Below, in pieces: positions 14,632 to 23,579 of a DNA stretch of 64,000 nucleotides. Each line of letters begins with the position of its first letter. The first letter of the stretch is position 1. The notes beneath the pieces were generated by a model that saw nothing but the letters and a program-made list of their open reading frames with translations, ran no database searches and was not told the DNA's origin. A program made the position numbers and the translations under genes. This DNA is from Sphaerotilus mobilis (GTDB lineage: Bacteria; Pseudomonadota; Gammaproteobacteria; Burkholderiales; Burkholderiaceae_C), in NCBI RefSeq assembly GCF_004216565.1, contig NZ_SGWV01000015.1, forward strand, positions 1 through 64,000. The letters run 5' to 3'.

Positions 14632-15528
14632 TCAGAGTCCGCGCTGAGGCTCGTCCGGCTGGGCCTGCGGGGCCTTGCGGGCCAGCGCCATCCAGACGCC
14701 GAAGGGCAGGCCGCCGGGCAGGTCCAGCGGCCGGGTCGGAGCCAGTCGTTGCAGTTCCAGCACGACCGGCTCGCCGGCCGCCTCCGCGTGTTCGCGCGCG
14801 GTGCCACGCGCCAGCAGCACGCCACATTCGGCCGGCACGTCGTCGGCATCGCCGATGCCGTCGGCCAGCACGTAGTACAGCGCGCCCGCCACGGCCAGGT
14901 AGGCGGCGCGCTTGTCGGCCAGCCGGAGGTCGGCCAGCAGGTCGGCGCGGCTGACCTTGATCTCGTGGACCTGCGGCTGCAGCCAGCCCGGCGCGCTGGT
15001 CTGGCGGATGGAATAGACATCCGGCAGCACGATGGGCCAGCGTTGCGGCACGCGCGAGGCGCTTGCCGCAGGGTCGGCCAGACCGTCGATCAAGCCGTCG
15101 AGCAGATCACCAGCCTGGCTGTCGGGTGCTTCGGCGGACACGTCGGCCGACCCTGCCGGCAAGGGCGCGCGAACGCTCAGGGCACACCAGGCCAGCCGGC
15201 CTTCACGCGCCAGCGTCGCCGCTACCCGTGTGGCCAGGCCGTCGTGGGCGCTGCGGGCGCGGCGGTTCTGCTCGCTGGCGCGCACGAGTTCCTGCACGCC
15301 CGCGTCGCTCAGGTGCAGCGTCATGCGGCCCTGTTCGTCCAGCGTGCGCAGCAGCAGGCCGGCCGCCAGCAACTCGGCCTCGATCAGGTCATGGCAGGGC
15401 CAGCCAGCCGATTGCCACAAGGTGCGCAGCCGGCGGCGATGGGCCGAGCCGATCGGCAGGGCCGGCGGCGTGGACGGCGTGGGTGACGTGGGCATGGTTG
15501 GGTCGCAGCTGGAAAGGGCGTTCAGCAC
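14632..15528 (-). CDS. Uncharacterised protein with possible PD-(D/E)XK nuclease core
   Basis: I do not recognise a named family. The N-terminal 160 residues are helical, with a winged-helix-like look (HDLIEAELLAAGLLLRTLDEQG...). From about residue 165, WPIVLPDVYSIRQT leads into a PD-like start, followed by VHEIKVSRADLLADLR, which fits the (D/E)xK step of the PD-(D/E)XK fold. AAYLAVAGALYYVLADGI then resembles the strand-helix that follows in MmcB-like proteins. This supports a DNA-repair-type or nuclease-like domain, but metal binding is unproven. Met at 15495 is an alternative start. The final 30 residues are low complexity. Confidence 0.6.
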   Translation of the reverse strand: MLNALSSCDPTMPTSPTPSTPPALPIGSAHRRRLRTLWQSAGWPCHDLIEAELLAAGLLLRTLDEQGRMTLHLSDAGVQELVRASEQNRRARSAHDGLATRVAATLAREGRLAWCALSVRAPLPAGSADVSAEAPDSQAGDLLDGLIDGLADPAASASRVPQRWPIVLPDVYSIRQTSAPGWLQPQVHEIKVSRADLLADLRLADKRAAYLAVAGALYYVLADGIGDADDVPAECGVLLARGTAREHAEAAGEPVVLELQRLAPTRPLDLPGGLPFGVWMALARKAPQAQPDEPQRGL

Positions 15529-15553
15529 AGTGCTTGGGTTTATATCGGGACGC

Positions 15554-16549
15554 TCAGGCTAAGGCCTGCACTGGCTCGCCGGATGAGCCTGAGCGTTGAA
15601 CCCCGCCACTGTCGGGCTCGACCGCGCCGCCGCAGCCATGCGCCCGGCAGCGCTGCGCCAGGCCGTTGACCATCGCGTCGATGAAGGCGCGGGTGCGGGC
15701 GGGCATCAGGCGCCGTTCGGGGAAGACCGCCCAGGCAGGCGACGGCTCGGTCTGCCAGCCCGGCAAGACCCGCACCAGCCGGCCATTGGCGACCGCGTCG
15801 GCGGCATAGAGGTCGGGCAAGGCGGTGATGCCCAGCCCCGCCATCGCCAGCTGGGCCAGCAGATGCGGCGAGTTGGCCGCGGCATGCACACGCGGGCGAC
15901 CGGTCCAGGTCAGGCCCGCAGCCGGCCCGGTCAAGGTCCAGGCACGCGGCTCGGCGCCTTCGCGCGACAGCACCAGGCCATCGAGCTGGGTCAGCTGCGC
16001 CGGCTCGACCACCGGTTCGCGTCGGTCGACCCAGGACGGCGCCGCGTACAGCGCGCCGGTGAAGTCGACCAGCCGACGCGCCGACAGGCTGCTGTCGGCC
16101 GGCAGCTCACCGGCGCGAATGGCGACGTCGACGTTCTCGGCGATCAGGTCGACGCGGCGTGGCGAGAGATCCAGCTCCAGCGTGATCTGGGGGTGCCGCA
16201 CCAGGAAGTCGGCCACGATGTCGGCCAGCAGAAAGGTCGCCAGATCGCCCGCCATCGACACCCGCAGCCGACCCGACGGAACGACCTGCCGATGCGCGGC
16301 CAGCGCCTGCGCCGCCTCGACCTCGGCCACCACCTGGCGCGCATGTTCGAGCACGCCCTGGCCGAACTCGGTCAGGCTGAGCCGGCGGGTGCTGCGCTGG
16401 AGCAGGCGCTCGCCCAGCTGCTGTTCCAGCCCGGACAGGCGGCGCGAGACGGTCGACTTGGGCCAGTCCAGCCGCGCGGCTGCGGCACTCAGGCTGCCGG
16501 CCTCGACCACGCGGGCGAACAGCAGCAGGTCATCGGCGTCGATCGTCAT
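15554..16549 (-). CDS. LysR-family regulator divergent from azoR (331 aa)
   Basis: The winged helix-turn-helix occupies about residues 4-63 ([37 protein letters not shown]), and the effector-binding domain begins at [20 protein letters not shown]. The start at 16549 matches the family; an extra eight codons upstream are open. The last 25 residues form a Gly/Ser-rich tail beyond the usual end. It is divergent from azoR with 135 bp between them, where GATCA/ATGAT-like repeats could bind it. It probably regulates azoR and pirin in response to quinone or electrophile stress, the usual role of this gene arrangement. Confidence 0.9.
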   Translation of the reverse strand: MTIDADDLLLFARVVEAGSLSAAAARLDWPKSTVSRRLSGLEQQLGERLLQRSTRRLSLTEFGQGVLEHARQVVAEVEAAQALAAHRQVVPSGRLRVSMAGDLATFLLADIVADFLVRHPQITLELDLSPRRVDLIAENVDVAIRAGELPADSSLSARRLVDFTGALYAAPSWVDRREPVVEPAQLTQLDGLVLSREGAEPRAWTLTGPAAGLTWTGRPRVHAAANSPHLLAQLAMAGLGITALPDLYAADAVANGRLVRVLPGWQTEPSPAWAVFPERRLMPARTRAFIDAMVNGLAQRCRAHGCGGAVEPDSGGVQRSGSSGEPVQALA

Positions 16550-16684
16550 GGGCAGTCCTTCGTGTCCGGGCACGGATCATCGTTCCACTGGCGGATCAAT
16601 CATATCCATGAACGTGGCTTCTGTTGCTGGAGAAGCATCGATAGAGTGACACCCATCGCATCCACTTCCCTGAGGAACACCGCC

Positions 16685-17311
16685 ATGAACATCCTGCAAG
16701 TCAACACCAGCGCCCGCACCGCCACCGCCGACGCGGGTTCCCTGTCCAGCCGCCTGGCCGCCGAACTGGTCGGGCGCCTGCAAGCCCGCCAGCCCGCCGC
16801 CCGCGTGGTCGTTCGCGACCTGGCCCGCGACCCGCATCCGGTGCTCGACGAGGCCGCCCTGCAGGCCCTCTTCACGCCGGCCGAGCAGCGCAGCCCGGCG
16901 GCCGCCGCCCGGGTGGCGCAAGACGATGTGCTGATCGCCGAGGTCCAGGCCGCCGATGTGCTCGTGATCGCCTCGCCGATGTTCAACTTCGGCGTCACCG
17001 CGCAGCTCAAGAACTGGATCGACGCGATCGCCCGGGCCCGCGTGACCTTCCAGTACACCGCCACCGGCCCGGTGGGCCTGCTGACGGGCAAGAAGGTCTA
17101 TGTCGTCGCCACGCGCGGCGGCATCCATCGCGACCTGCCCAGCGACACGCAGGTGCCCTACATCCGCCAGGTGCTGGGTTTCCTCGGCATGACCGACGTC
17201 GAGGTGATCTACGCCGAGGCGCAGGGCATGGGCCCGGATGCCAGCGAACGTGGCATCGCCGAAGCCCGCGCCCAGATCGACGCGCTGCTGGGCGCGACCG
17301 CCGCGGTTTGA
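16685..17311 (+). CDS. azoR: FMN-dependent NADH:quinone oxidoreductase / azoreductase
   Basis: A flavodoxin-fold enzyme of 208 residues. It begins [12 protein letters not shown] with the phosphate-binding loop and contains [31 protein letters not shown], the AzoR signature around the FMN site. [10 protein letters not shown] and the C-terminal [21 protein letters not shown] complete the fold. AzoR reduces quinones and azo dyes by two-electron transfer from NADH. It lies divergent from LysR and directly upstream of pirin, a common electrophile-response trio. Confidence 0.93.
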   Translation: MNILQVNTSARTATADAGSLSSRLAAELVGRLQARQPAARVVVRDLARDPHPVLDEAALQALFTPAEQRSPAAAARVAQDDVLIAEVQAADVLVIASPMFNFGVTAQLKNWIDAIARARVTFQYTATGPVGLLTGKKVYVVATRGGIHRDLPSDTQVPYIRQVLGFLGMTDVEVIYAEAQGMGPDASERGIAEARAQIDALLGATAAV

Positions 17312-17403
17312 ACGACACTGCCCGCCTTGCCGGGTCCGGCCTTGCGGCACGCCCCGCATCGCCGGACCTTCGCCACCCCACGAACGTTGCACAGGAGCCC
17401 CCG

Positions 17404-18294
17404 ATGAGCACCCCCGTCACGCAGAACGTCACCCAGAACGTCACGCAAGCGCGCACCGTCGAGCGGCTGGTCGCCGGCCAGCCGACCTCGGACGGCGCGG
17501 GCGTCAAGCTGACCCGCGTGCTGACCAACAACCTGCAGCGCCGGCTCGATCCCTTCCTGATGCTGGACGCCTTTGGCAGCGACCAGGCCGACGACTACAT
17601 CGCCGGCTTCCCAGATCACCCGCACCGCGGCTTCGAGACCGTCACCTACATGCTCGCGGGTCGCATGCGTCACCGCGACTCGGCCGGCAACGAGGGCTTG
17701 CTGACCAACGGCGGCGTGCAATGGATGACCGCCGGGCGCGGCGTGATCCACAGCGAGCTGCCCGAGCAGGAGGAAGGCCGCATGGAAGGCTTCCAGCTCT
17801 GGGTCAACCTGCATTCGCGCGACAAGATGCGGCCGGCCTGGTATCGCGACATCCCGTCCGAGCAGATCCCCGAAGTCAGCCTGCCGGGCGCGACCGTGCG
17901 CGTGATCGCCGGCAACAGCCAGGGCGTGACCGGCGCGATGCAGCGCGAGACCACCGAGCCGGTCTACCTCGATCTGCACCTCGAACCCGGCGCCAGCATC
18001 GAACAGGCACTGCCGGCCGGCCACAACGCCTTTGTCTATGTCTACCGAGGTGCAGCCCGGGTCGGACCCGAAGGCCAGTCGACCGAGGTGCCGGTTCAGC
18101 GCATGGCCATCCTGGCCAATCAAGCGGCTGCCGACGGCGTTCGGGTGCAGGCCGGTCCGGACGGCGCCCGCGCGCTGCTGATCGCCGGCGCGCCGCTGAA
18201 CGAGCCGATCGCGCAGTACGGGCCCTTCGTGATGAACACGCAGCAGGAGCTCTACCAGGCGGTCGAGGACTTCCGGGCCGGCCGGCTGGCCTGA
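17404..18294 (+). CDS. Pirin-family protein (296 aa)
   Basis: A double cupin of the pirin type. The first barrel carries the metal-ligand motif FPDHPHRGFETVTYMLAG and later GRGVIHSELPEQEEGRMEGFQLWVNL; the second, degenerate barrel follows from about residue 180. Bacterial pirins of this group can act as quercetin dioxygenases or redox sensors. The N-terminus contains a threefold TQNV/TQN repeat from a short DNA repeat (17416-17447). The gene is about 90 bp after azoR, probably in the same operon. Confidence 0.92.
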   Translation: MSTPVTQNVTQNVTQARTVERLVAGQPTSDGAGVKLTRVLTNNLQRRLDPFLMLDAFGSDQADDYIAGFPDHPHRGFETVTYMLAGRMRHRDSAGNEGLLTNGGVQWMTAGRGVIHSELPEQEEGRMEGFQLWVNLHSRDKMRPAWYRDIPSEQIPEVSLPGATVRVIAGNSQGVTGAMQRETTEPVYLDLHLEPGASIEQALPAGHNAFVYVYRGAARVGPEGQSTEVPVQRMAILANQAAADGVRVQAGPDGARALLIAGAPLNEPIAQYGPFVMNTQQELYQAVEDFRAGRLA

Positions 18295-18316
18295 GCCGCG
18301 CGGCCAGACCTTGTCC

Positions 18317-20083
18317 TCAAGGCCCGGCGCACAGGTCCAGCGCCGGGTCGATGCCGCCATCGGGCGAGCGCACGCCCATGCAGCCGAGCAGGCTTGCATA
18401 CAGCTCATGGTGGCCGTGCCGATCGGCTGGCGAGACACGCGCACGGTCCATCAGGCGAGCATGACCGGCGGCCAGCGCCGGATCGGCCAGGAAGCGCCGG
18501 CTGGCCCAGAACAGCATCGGGACCTTGAACTGCTCCGGCGGCGCGATCGCCTTGGGCGTGGCGTGGAAGTGGGTGCCGCCGCCGATCGACTCGCCATGGT
18601 CGGCGGCATAGACCACCAAGGCCCGCCGCTGCCGCACGACGTCGCGCACGCCCTGCAGCACCGTGTCGACGTAGCGCACGCTGTTGTCGAAGGCATTGAA
18701 GAGCGAGGCCTCGTCGCAGGTGCCGTCCGGGTCGCTGCAGTCGGGCCGCCATATCGCCTGTTCGACCGGGTAGCGCTGGGCATAGTGGTAATGCGAGCCC
18801 TTGGTGTGCAGGACGACCAGCAGCGGCTGGCGCGGTTCGCGTGCCTCGTGGCGGTCAACGGCGGCGCGCAACTGGTCGACCAGCAGGACATCGTGGGTGG
18901 GACGACCGAGGTTCTGCGGCTCGGCCAGGATCATCTCGCGCAGCTTCATCTCGTCGGCACCGACGCGGCTGTAGAAGCCCGCCTCGCCCTGCAGCGCGTA
19001 GAGCTCGATGCGGAAGCCGAGGCTGCGGTAGACGGCGAACACATCGCGCTCGGTGACACGGTCGGGCGCACCGCCAAGCCCGGCCACGACCGCCTGCGGA
19101 CGCACAAACATGCAGGCCAGCGACAGCTGGGTCGAGGTGTCGCAGGAACGGGCGGCAAAGGCCGCCAGATCACGTTCGCGCGCCAGGTGCGGGGTGGTGT
19201 CGCGGTGATGACCCAGCACGCCCATGCGGTCGTGCCGGGTCGTCTCGCCGATCACCAGCACGACCACCAGGCCGTCCAGCGGCACGGTGGGCAGGTGGCG
19301 GTGCAGCACCGAAGGGTCCTTGAGCTGCTGGCCGTCCCGGTGCTGTCGCCAGGCCTGCCCGGCCACTGCACCCACGCCAGCGAGCCAGTTCGACGGCAGG
19401 TAGGCATGAGCGGCCACGCCCGCCGCGCTGGAGGCCCGTGGCGCATCGGCCGGCACGACGTCCTGCGTGACCCGGGTCGCCGAGGCCAGCGCCAGCCGGG
19501 CCCCGCTCATCAACACCGCGCACACGGCGATCCAGACCAGCCAGCCGGCCAGGCGGGCGACACGGCGATGGCCGCGCCACCAGCTGCCCGGCGTGTGGCG
19601 CAGCCAGGCGAGGGTCGGCAACAGGCCCAGGGCGGTCCACCACAGCATCAGGCGGGCGTCGAGCAGTTCGCGGGTCAGGTCATGGTCCCGGGTGAGCGTC
19701 GCCAGCACGGTGCCGTAGCCGATCACGACCTGGAACTGCCACATGAACCAGGCCGCCGCCGCGCCGACAAGGATCACGCTGGCGCCCACCATCCGCAGCG
19801 CACTGCGTCCGGCCAAGGCGGCCAGGCCGATCAACAGCCCGCTCAGCCCCAGCACCAGCGCGGCCTCCAGCAGCGTCACCCACAGGGCCTGCGACAGACC
19901 GGCACGCTCGGCGAGCCCGACCCCTCGTCGCCAGAACACCGGCAGGTTCAGCAGCAGGCCGGTGCCCAGCACAAAACAGCAGCAGGCCAGCCAGCGCGTG
20001 TCAGCATCACCGGGTGACGCGCTGCGTCGAAACAGAAAGTTTGCGCCGGGCGGCGGCAGCGTGACGGGGCGATCGGGTTTCAT
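18317..20083 (-). CDS. Phosphoethanolamine transferase of the EptA/sulfatase family (588 aa)
   Basis: Five hydrophobic segments (about residues 33-52, 65-90, 95-117, 140-157 and 178-195) precede a periplasmic alkaline-phosphatase-like domain from about residue 260. The zinc/catalytic motifs are VIGETTRHDRMGVLGHHRDTTP, SCDTSTQLSLACMF containing the nucleophile Thr, and VYAADHGESIGG. Such enzymes move phosphoethanolamine from phosphatidylethanolamine to lipid A, which can lower polymyxin sensitivity, or to other glycans. The start at 20083 gives a normal N-terminus; an ATG 12 codons further upstream exists. No two-component system is adjacent. It converges on pirin with only 22 bp between stops. 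Confidence 0.87.
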   Translation of the reverse strand: MKPDRPVTLPPPGANFLFRRSASPGDADTRWLACCCFVLGTGLLLNLPVFWRRGVGLAERAGLSQALWVTLLEAALVLGLSGLLIGLAALAGRSALRMVGASVILVGAAAAWFMWQFQVVIGYGTVLATLTRDHDLTRELLDARLMLWWTALGLLPTLAWLRHTPGSWWRGHRRVARLAGWLVWIAVCAVLMSGARLALASATRVTQDVVPADAPRASSAAGVAAHAYLPSNWLAGVGAVAGQAWRQHRDGQQLKDPSVLHRHLPTVPLDGLVVVLVIGETTRHDRMGVLGHHRDTTPHLARERDLAAFAARSCDTSTQLSLACMFVRPQAVVAGLGGAPDRVTERDVFAVYRSLGFRIELYALQGEAGFYSRVGADEMKLREMILAEPQNLGRPTHDVLLVDQLRAAVDRHEAREPRQPLLVVLHTKGSHYHYAQRYPVEQAIWRPDCSDPDGTCDEASLFNAFDNSVRYVDTVLQGVRDVVRQRRALVVYAADHGESIGGGTHFHATPKAIAPPEQFKVPMLFWASRRFLADPALAAGHARLMDRARVSPADRHGHHELYASLLGCMGVRSPDGGIDPALDLCAGP

Positions 20084-20257
20084 GTTTGGTGTCTTCCATC
20101 GGAGCTCGACAGGCACCAAACGCTACGGATGCACGGCGGACCGGTGCATCACCGGAATCACTGGAAATCACCCACAAGCTGGTTGTTGCGACACGATGTG
20201 GGCTGGCGTCCGCAGCGCCATCACTTGTCCTCAGGACCGCACGACGGTTGAATCACG

Positions 20258-20512
20258 ATGAACCCCAACGACTCCCCTTCCCTGCCCGACCTGCCGCCCA
20301 CACCGCTGGGCCGCTACCGCCATTACAAGGGCGGCGAGTACGAGGTCATCGGCGTGGCCCGTCACAGCGAGACGCTGGAGCCACTGGTGGTCTACCGGCC
20401 GCTCTACAACGCCACCGGCCTGTGGGTGCGACCGCACGCGATGTTCTTCAGCACCTTGACGGTGGACGGCAAGGAGGTGCCCCGCTTCGCGCCCTGGGGT
20501 CGATCCGACTGA
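20258..20512 (+). CDS. DUF1653 protein (84 aa)
   Basis: A small single-domain protein with the DUF1653 signature: GRYRHYKGGEYEVIGVARHSETLEPLVVYRPLYNATGLWVRP and the end PRFAP. The fold is SH3-like and the function is unknown. It has an upstream Pro-rich leader of about 15 residues. It is immediately followed by one copy of the 36-bp direct repeat that flanks the next 5.7 kb. Confidence 0.88.
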   Translation: MNPNDSPSLPDLPPTPLGRYRHYKGGEYEVIGVARHSETLEPLVVYRPLYNATGLWVRPHAMFFSTLTVDGKEVPRFAPWGRSD

Positions 20513-20515
20513 GGG

Positions 20516-20551
20516 CTGCCACAGGCGCCGTCAGGGCGAACGGCACAAGCG
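20516..20551 (+). repeat. Direct repeat, left copy (36 bp)
   Basis: This copy matches 34 of 36 positions with 26183-26218 in the same orientation. It begins CTGCCACAGG and ends GGCACAAGCG. The left copy starts 4 bp after the DUF1653 stop codon. Together the copies enclose a block of about 5.6 kb with partly decayed genes. Confidence 0.8.
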
Positions 20552-20792
20552 CCAGGACACGGTCACATCGCGGTCCCCAAGAACGCGTGAACGCGCTGAG
20601 TTCACGCCAGGAGCCGCCCACACGGATGGCTGTTGAAGGCTTGGGCCACGCCGTGGTTCTGGTGTGACCTGCAAGACGTGAAACTGCAGATGGCCGGCCT
20701 GTCCACGGGCGCGGACCGCTGGTTCGTGAGAGGCGACCCTGCAGGTTTGGCGTTCTCGGTCTTCCACGACCTGGACGAACGCCTGCTGGCTC

Positions 20793-21437
20793 GGTGTCTC
20801 CACGTTCGCGGTCTCTCGCGCCCTGTCGGGCAAGCCCGGCGTCGGCGTGGAGACCCGCGAACGCATCCTGGCCTGCGCGACGGCGAACGCCAGCGTGAGT
20901 CGGCTGCGACAACCTCGAAGCCGGTCGACTGGTCGCCCGCTACCTGGCCTCGCTCGGTTGCCGCCGGGTGGCGGTGCTGGCCTATCCGAAGGAATGGAAC
21001 ACACGCGCCCCGCGCGAACGGGGCCTGCGCGATGCCGCGCCGGCCACGATGGCGATCGACCTGGTCGAGTCCGACAACTCGGCCGAAGGCGTGCACGATG
21101 CCATGGCCGCACACCTGCGATCGGCCCAGCGGCCGGACGCGATCTACGCGCTGAACACCCCGCTGCTGCACGGCGCGATGCGGGCGATCAAGGCCGCCGG
21201 CCTGCGCATCCCCGACGACATCTCGGTGCTGGGCTTCGACGATTTCGAATGGGCCACGCTGCTGGACCCGCCGATGACCGTGGTCGACCAGCACATCGAC
21301 GAGATCGGCCGCCTGGCCGGTGCTGCCGTCGTCGACCTGCTCGCAGACGCTGGCAATGCTGGTGGGGCCGCAGGTCGGTCAGCCACCCCACCACGGCACA
21401 TCGCGGTGTCGCCGACGCTGGTGATCCGCGCCTCTTG
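20793..21437 (+). pseudogene. Broken LacI-family regulator
   Basis: Two LacI pieces lie in different frames. From 20793 the sequence reads GVSTFAVSRALSGKPGVGVETRERIL, the second half of a LacI helix-turn-helix. The frame then shifts, and from 20911 it reads LEAGRLVARYLASLGCRRVAVL onward through IPDDISVLGFDDFEWATLLDPPMTVVDQ to TLVIRASC, the C-terminal effector half and usual LacI ending. The start codon, the first helix and about 120 residues in the middle are missing. The 280 bp before it hold only debris. It probably once regulated the adjoining anmK. Confidence 0.8.
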
Positions 21438-21451
21438 CCGGTCGGTGCCTC

Positions 21452-22429
21452 GAATTCCGCAACGACCTGACGCTGTTCGCGCTGACGCGGCTGAACGACG
21501 TCGTTGGCGCCGTCTTCGCAGAAGCGGCCCTGTCGCTGATGAAGGCCCGCAAGCTCAAGCCCCAGGACGTCGCCGTGATCGGCTATGACGGCCAGACCGT
21601 CTACCAGGAGCCGCCGGAACGCGACCGCATGGCGGCGGTGGCGGACACCGCGCGGCCCTTTGAACGGTGGACGACCGGCGGCGATCCCTGCGGCCTGCAG
21701 ATCGGTGAGCCCGGCGTCGTGGCGGTGCTCACGGATGTGCCCACGGTCACGCAATTCCGGTCGGTGGACCATGCCTTGGGCGGCACGGGCGCACCGCTGA
21801 TGCAGTTCCTCGACCACGTCTTCTTCAAGGACCTCGCGCCGATCGCCACGCTCAACATCGGCGGCATCTCGAACCTGCAGGTCGCCAACCCGGATCGCAG
21901 CCGGATGCAGGCCTTCGACTGCGGCCCCGGCAACGTCATGATCGACCACGCCATGAACAAGCTGTTCGGCAAGCCCTACGACGCCAACGGTGCGGTCGCG
22001 GCAACGGGCCGCGTCGACGCGGGCTGCCTGGCCGAGCTGAATGCGCATCCTTTCTTCAGCCGTCGCGTGCCACGCTGTGCCTGGCGCCTCGACTTCGGCG
22101 GCGACTACGCGGACGCGGTGATGGCGCGACATGCCCACCTCTCACCGGCCGACCTGGTGGCAACCTTCACCGAGTTCACCGCCTGCGCGATCGTTCGGGC
22201 GTTGACGGGCCATGTGACCGTCCTGCCCCACATCCAACTGAGGCTGTCGGACGCCTATGGCCTGCCCTCCCAGTTCAAGGAGGCGATCAAGTTCGCCACC
22301 CTCGCCTTTGCGACGCTGCACAGCGTCGGCAACAACATCCCGGCGGCCTGCGGTGCGCGGGACTTCGGCGTGTTGGGCAAGCTGGTGCTGCCCCCTCGGG
22401 CGGCCCGGGGCTTGCCGGTCAGGCCCTGA
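21452..22429 (+). pseudogene. anmK: Broken anhydro-N-acetylmuramic acid kinase (anmK)
   Basis: The sequence from 21452 matches AnmK: RNDLTLFALTRLNDVVGAVFAEAAL, VAVIGYDGQTVYQEPP, VPTVTQFRSVDHALGGTGAPL, LNIGGISNL and FDCGPGNVMIDHAMNKLFG. It continues through RCAWRLDFGGDYAD to FKEAIKFATLAFATLHSVGNNIPAACGARDFGVLGKLVLPP. The N-terminal 40-50 residues with the MSGTSxDG nucleotide loop are absent. The GGGxxN motif that should follow the ATFTEFTA helix is also missing, with the sequence jumping to VTVLPHIQLRLSDAYG. An intact enzyme would phosphorylate recycled 1,6-anhydro-MurNAc. The remnant directly follows, and partly overlaps, the LacI remnant. Confidence 0.8.
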
Positions 22430-22509
22430 TCACGATGCTTGCCTGAGCAGGTCAGCCTTGCAGCGTGGCAGCGTGACGCCGCCGCTGGACGGCCGCATCA
22501 CGCGCGATC

Positions 22510-23535
22510 TCAGAGGCTGACCGCCTGGCCGCTCTGGAACGACTGCGTCAGCGCCAGCGCGATGCGCGTGGCCTCGGTCGCGTCGGCCAGCGTGGCGGGC
22601 AGGTCGCCGTGGCCCAGACAGGCCGCCACGAAGGCGTCCATCTCGTGGAAGAAGGCCTGCTCGAAGCGGGCATAGAAATCCGGCAGGACGGGGTGATGGA
22701 CCCCGCGTGCCGAGCGGTAGACCGTGGCGCCGGCCTGGGCGCCATAGCCGACCTGGACGGTGCCTTCGGTGCCAATCACCTCCAGCGTGGTCTCGTGGCC
22801 ATGCGGCATGGTCCGGCTGGCGTACAGCATGGCGCGCGCGCCGCCTTCGAACTCGATGATGGCCATGCCGTTGTCGACGTCGTGGTGGCGCGCCAGATCG
22901 GGGTGCAGGGCGATCGTGCCGCTCGCGAAGACCTTCAGCGCCCGTGGGTTGCCCAGCATCCAGCGCGCCAGGTCGATGTCGTGCACGCTGCAATCGTTGA
23001 AGATGCCGCCAGAGGTGGCCGAGAAGCGCACGAAGAAGCCGTTCGGGTCGTTCATGTCGCAGGTCTGCGAACGCACCATGTACGGTCGACCCAGTTCCCC
23101 GCGCGCGACGGCCGCCTGGGCCGCCATGAGATCGGGGTCGAAGCGACGTTCGAAGCCGACCATCGCCACCTGTTCGGGGCAGGCCTGCGCCAAGGCCGTG
23201 AGCGACTCGCAGGTCGCCAGGTCCAGCGCCAGCGGCTTCTCCACGAAGACGTGCTTGCCGGCTCGCAAGGCCGCCTCGAACTGCCTCGGGTGCTCGGTGG
23301 TCGGGCTGGCGAGCACGACGGCATCGAGGTCCGCTTCGGCGATGAAGCGGTCGTAGTCCTGGTGCAGGCGCTCGACCCCGAGTTCGTCGCGCGCCCAGTC
23401 CAGGGCACCCATGCTCGGATTGCAGGCCGAGACCAGTCGGGCGCCGGTCATGCGGCGGGCCAGGTAGCTGGCGTGGCGACGGCCGAGCCGGCCCAGGCCG
23501 ACGATGCCGACCTTCAGGGGCGATGTGGGCGACAT
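22510..23535 (-). CDS. Gfo/Idh/MocA-family oxidoreductase (inositol/sugar dehydrogenase-like)
   Basis: An NAD-binding Rossmann domain starts at residue 7 (LKVGIVGLGRLGRRHASYLA), and the family motif HVFVEKPLALDL follows near residue 95. The C-terminal alpha/beta domain includes GGIFNDCSVHDIDLARWMLG, which contains the catalytic Asp/His pair. This spacing matches inositol 2-dehydrogenase (IolG)-type enzymes. The start at 23535 gives the standard N-terminus. A phytanoyl-CoA-dioxygenase-family gene precedes it by 45 bp on the same strand, so they likely form an operon. Confidence 0.88.
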   Translation of the reverse strand: MSPTSPLKVGIVGLGRLGRRHASYLARRMTGARLVSACNPSMGALDWARDELGVERLHQDYDRFIAEADLDAVVLASPTTEHPRQFEAALRAGKHVFVEKPLALDLATCESLTALAQACPEQVAMVGFERRFDPDLMAAQAAVARGELGRPYMVRSQTCDMNDPNGFFVRFSATSGGIFNDCSVHDIDLARWMLGNPRALKVFASGTIALHPDLARHHDVDNGMAIIEFEGGARAMLYASRTMPHGHETTLEVIGTEGTVQVGYGAQAGATVYRSARGVHHPVLPDFYARFEQAFFHEMDAFVAACLGHGDLPATLADATEATRIALALTQSFQSGQAVSL

Positions 23536-23579
23536 GGGTGTCTCCTCGATGTCAGGTTTCAGGATGCAGGTTGCACGCT

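Noticed and set aside
18311-20017. Plus-strand open frame opposite the EptA-like gene
   Set aside because: It is antisense to a protein with intact catalytic motifs and has no start signal.
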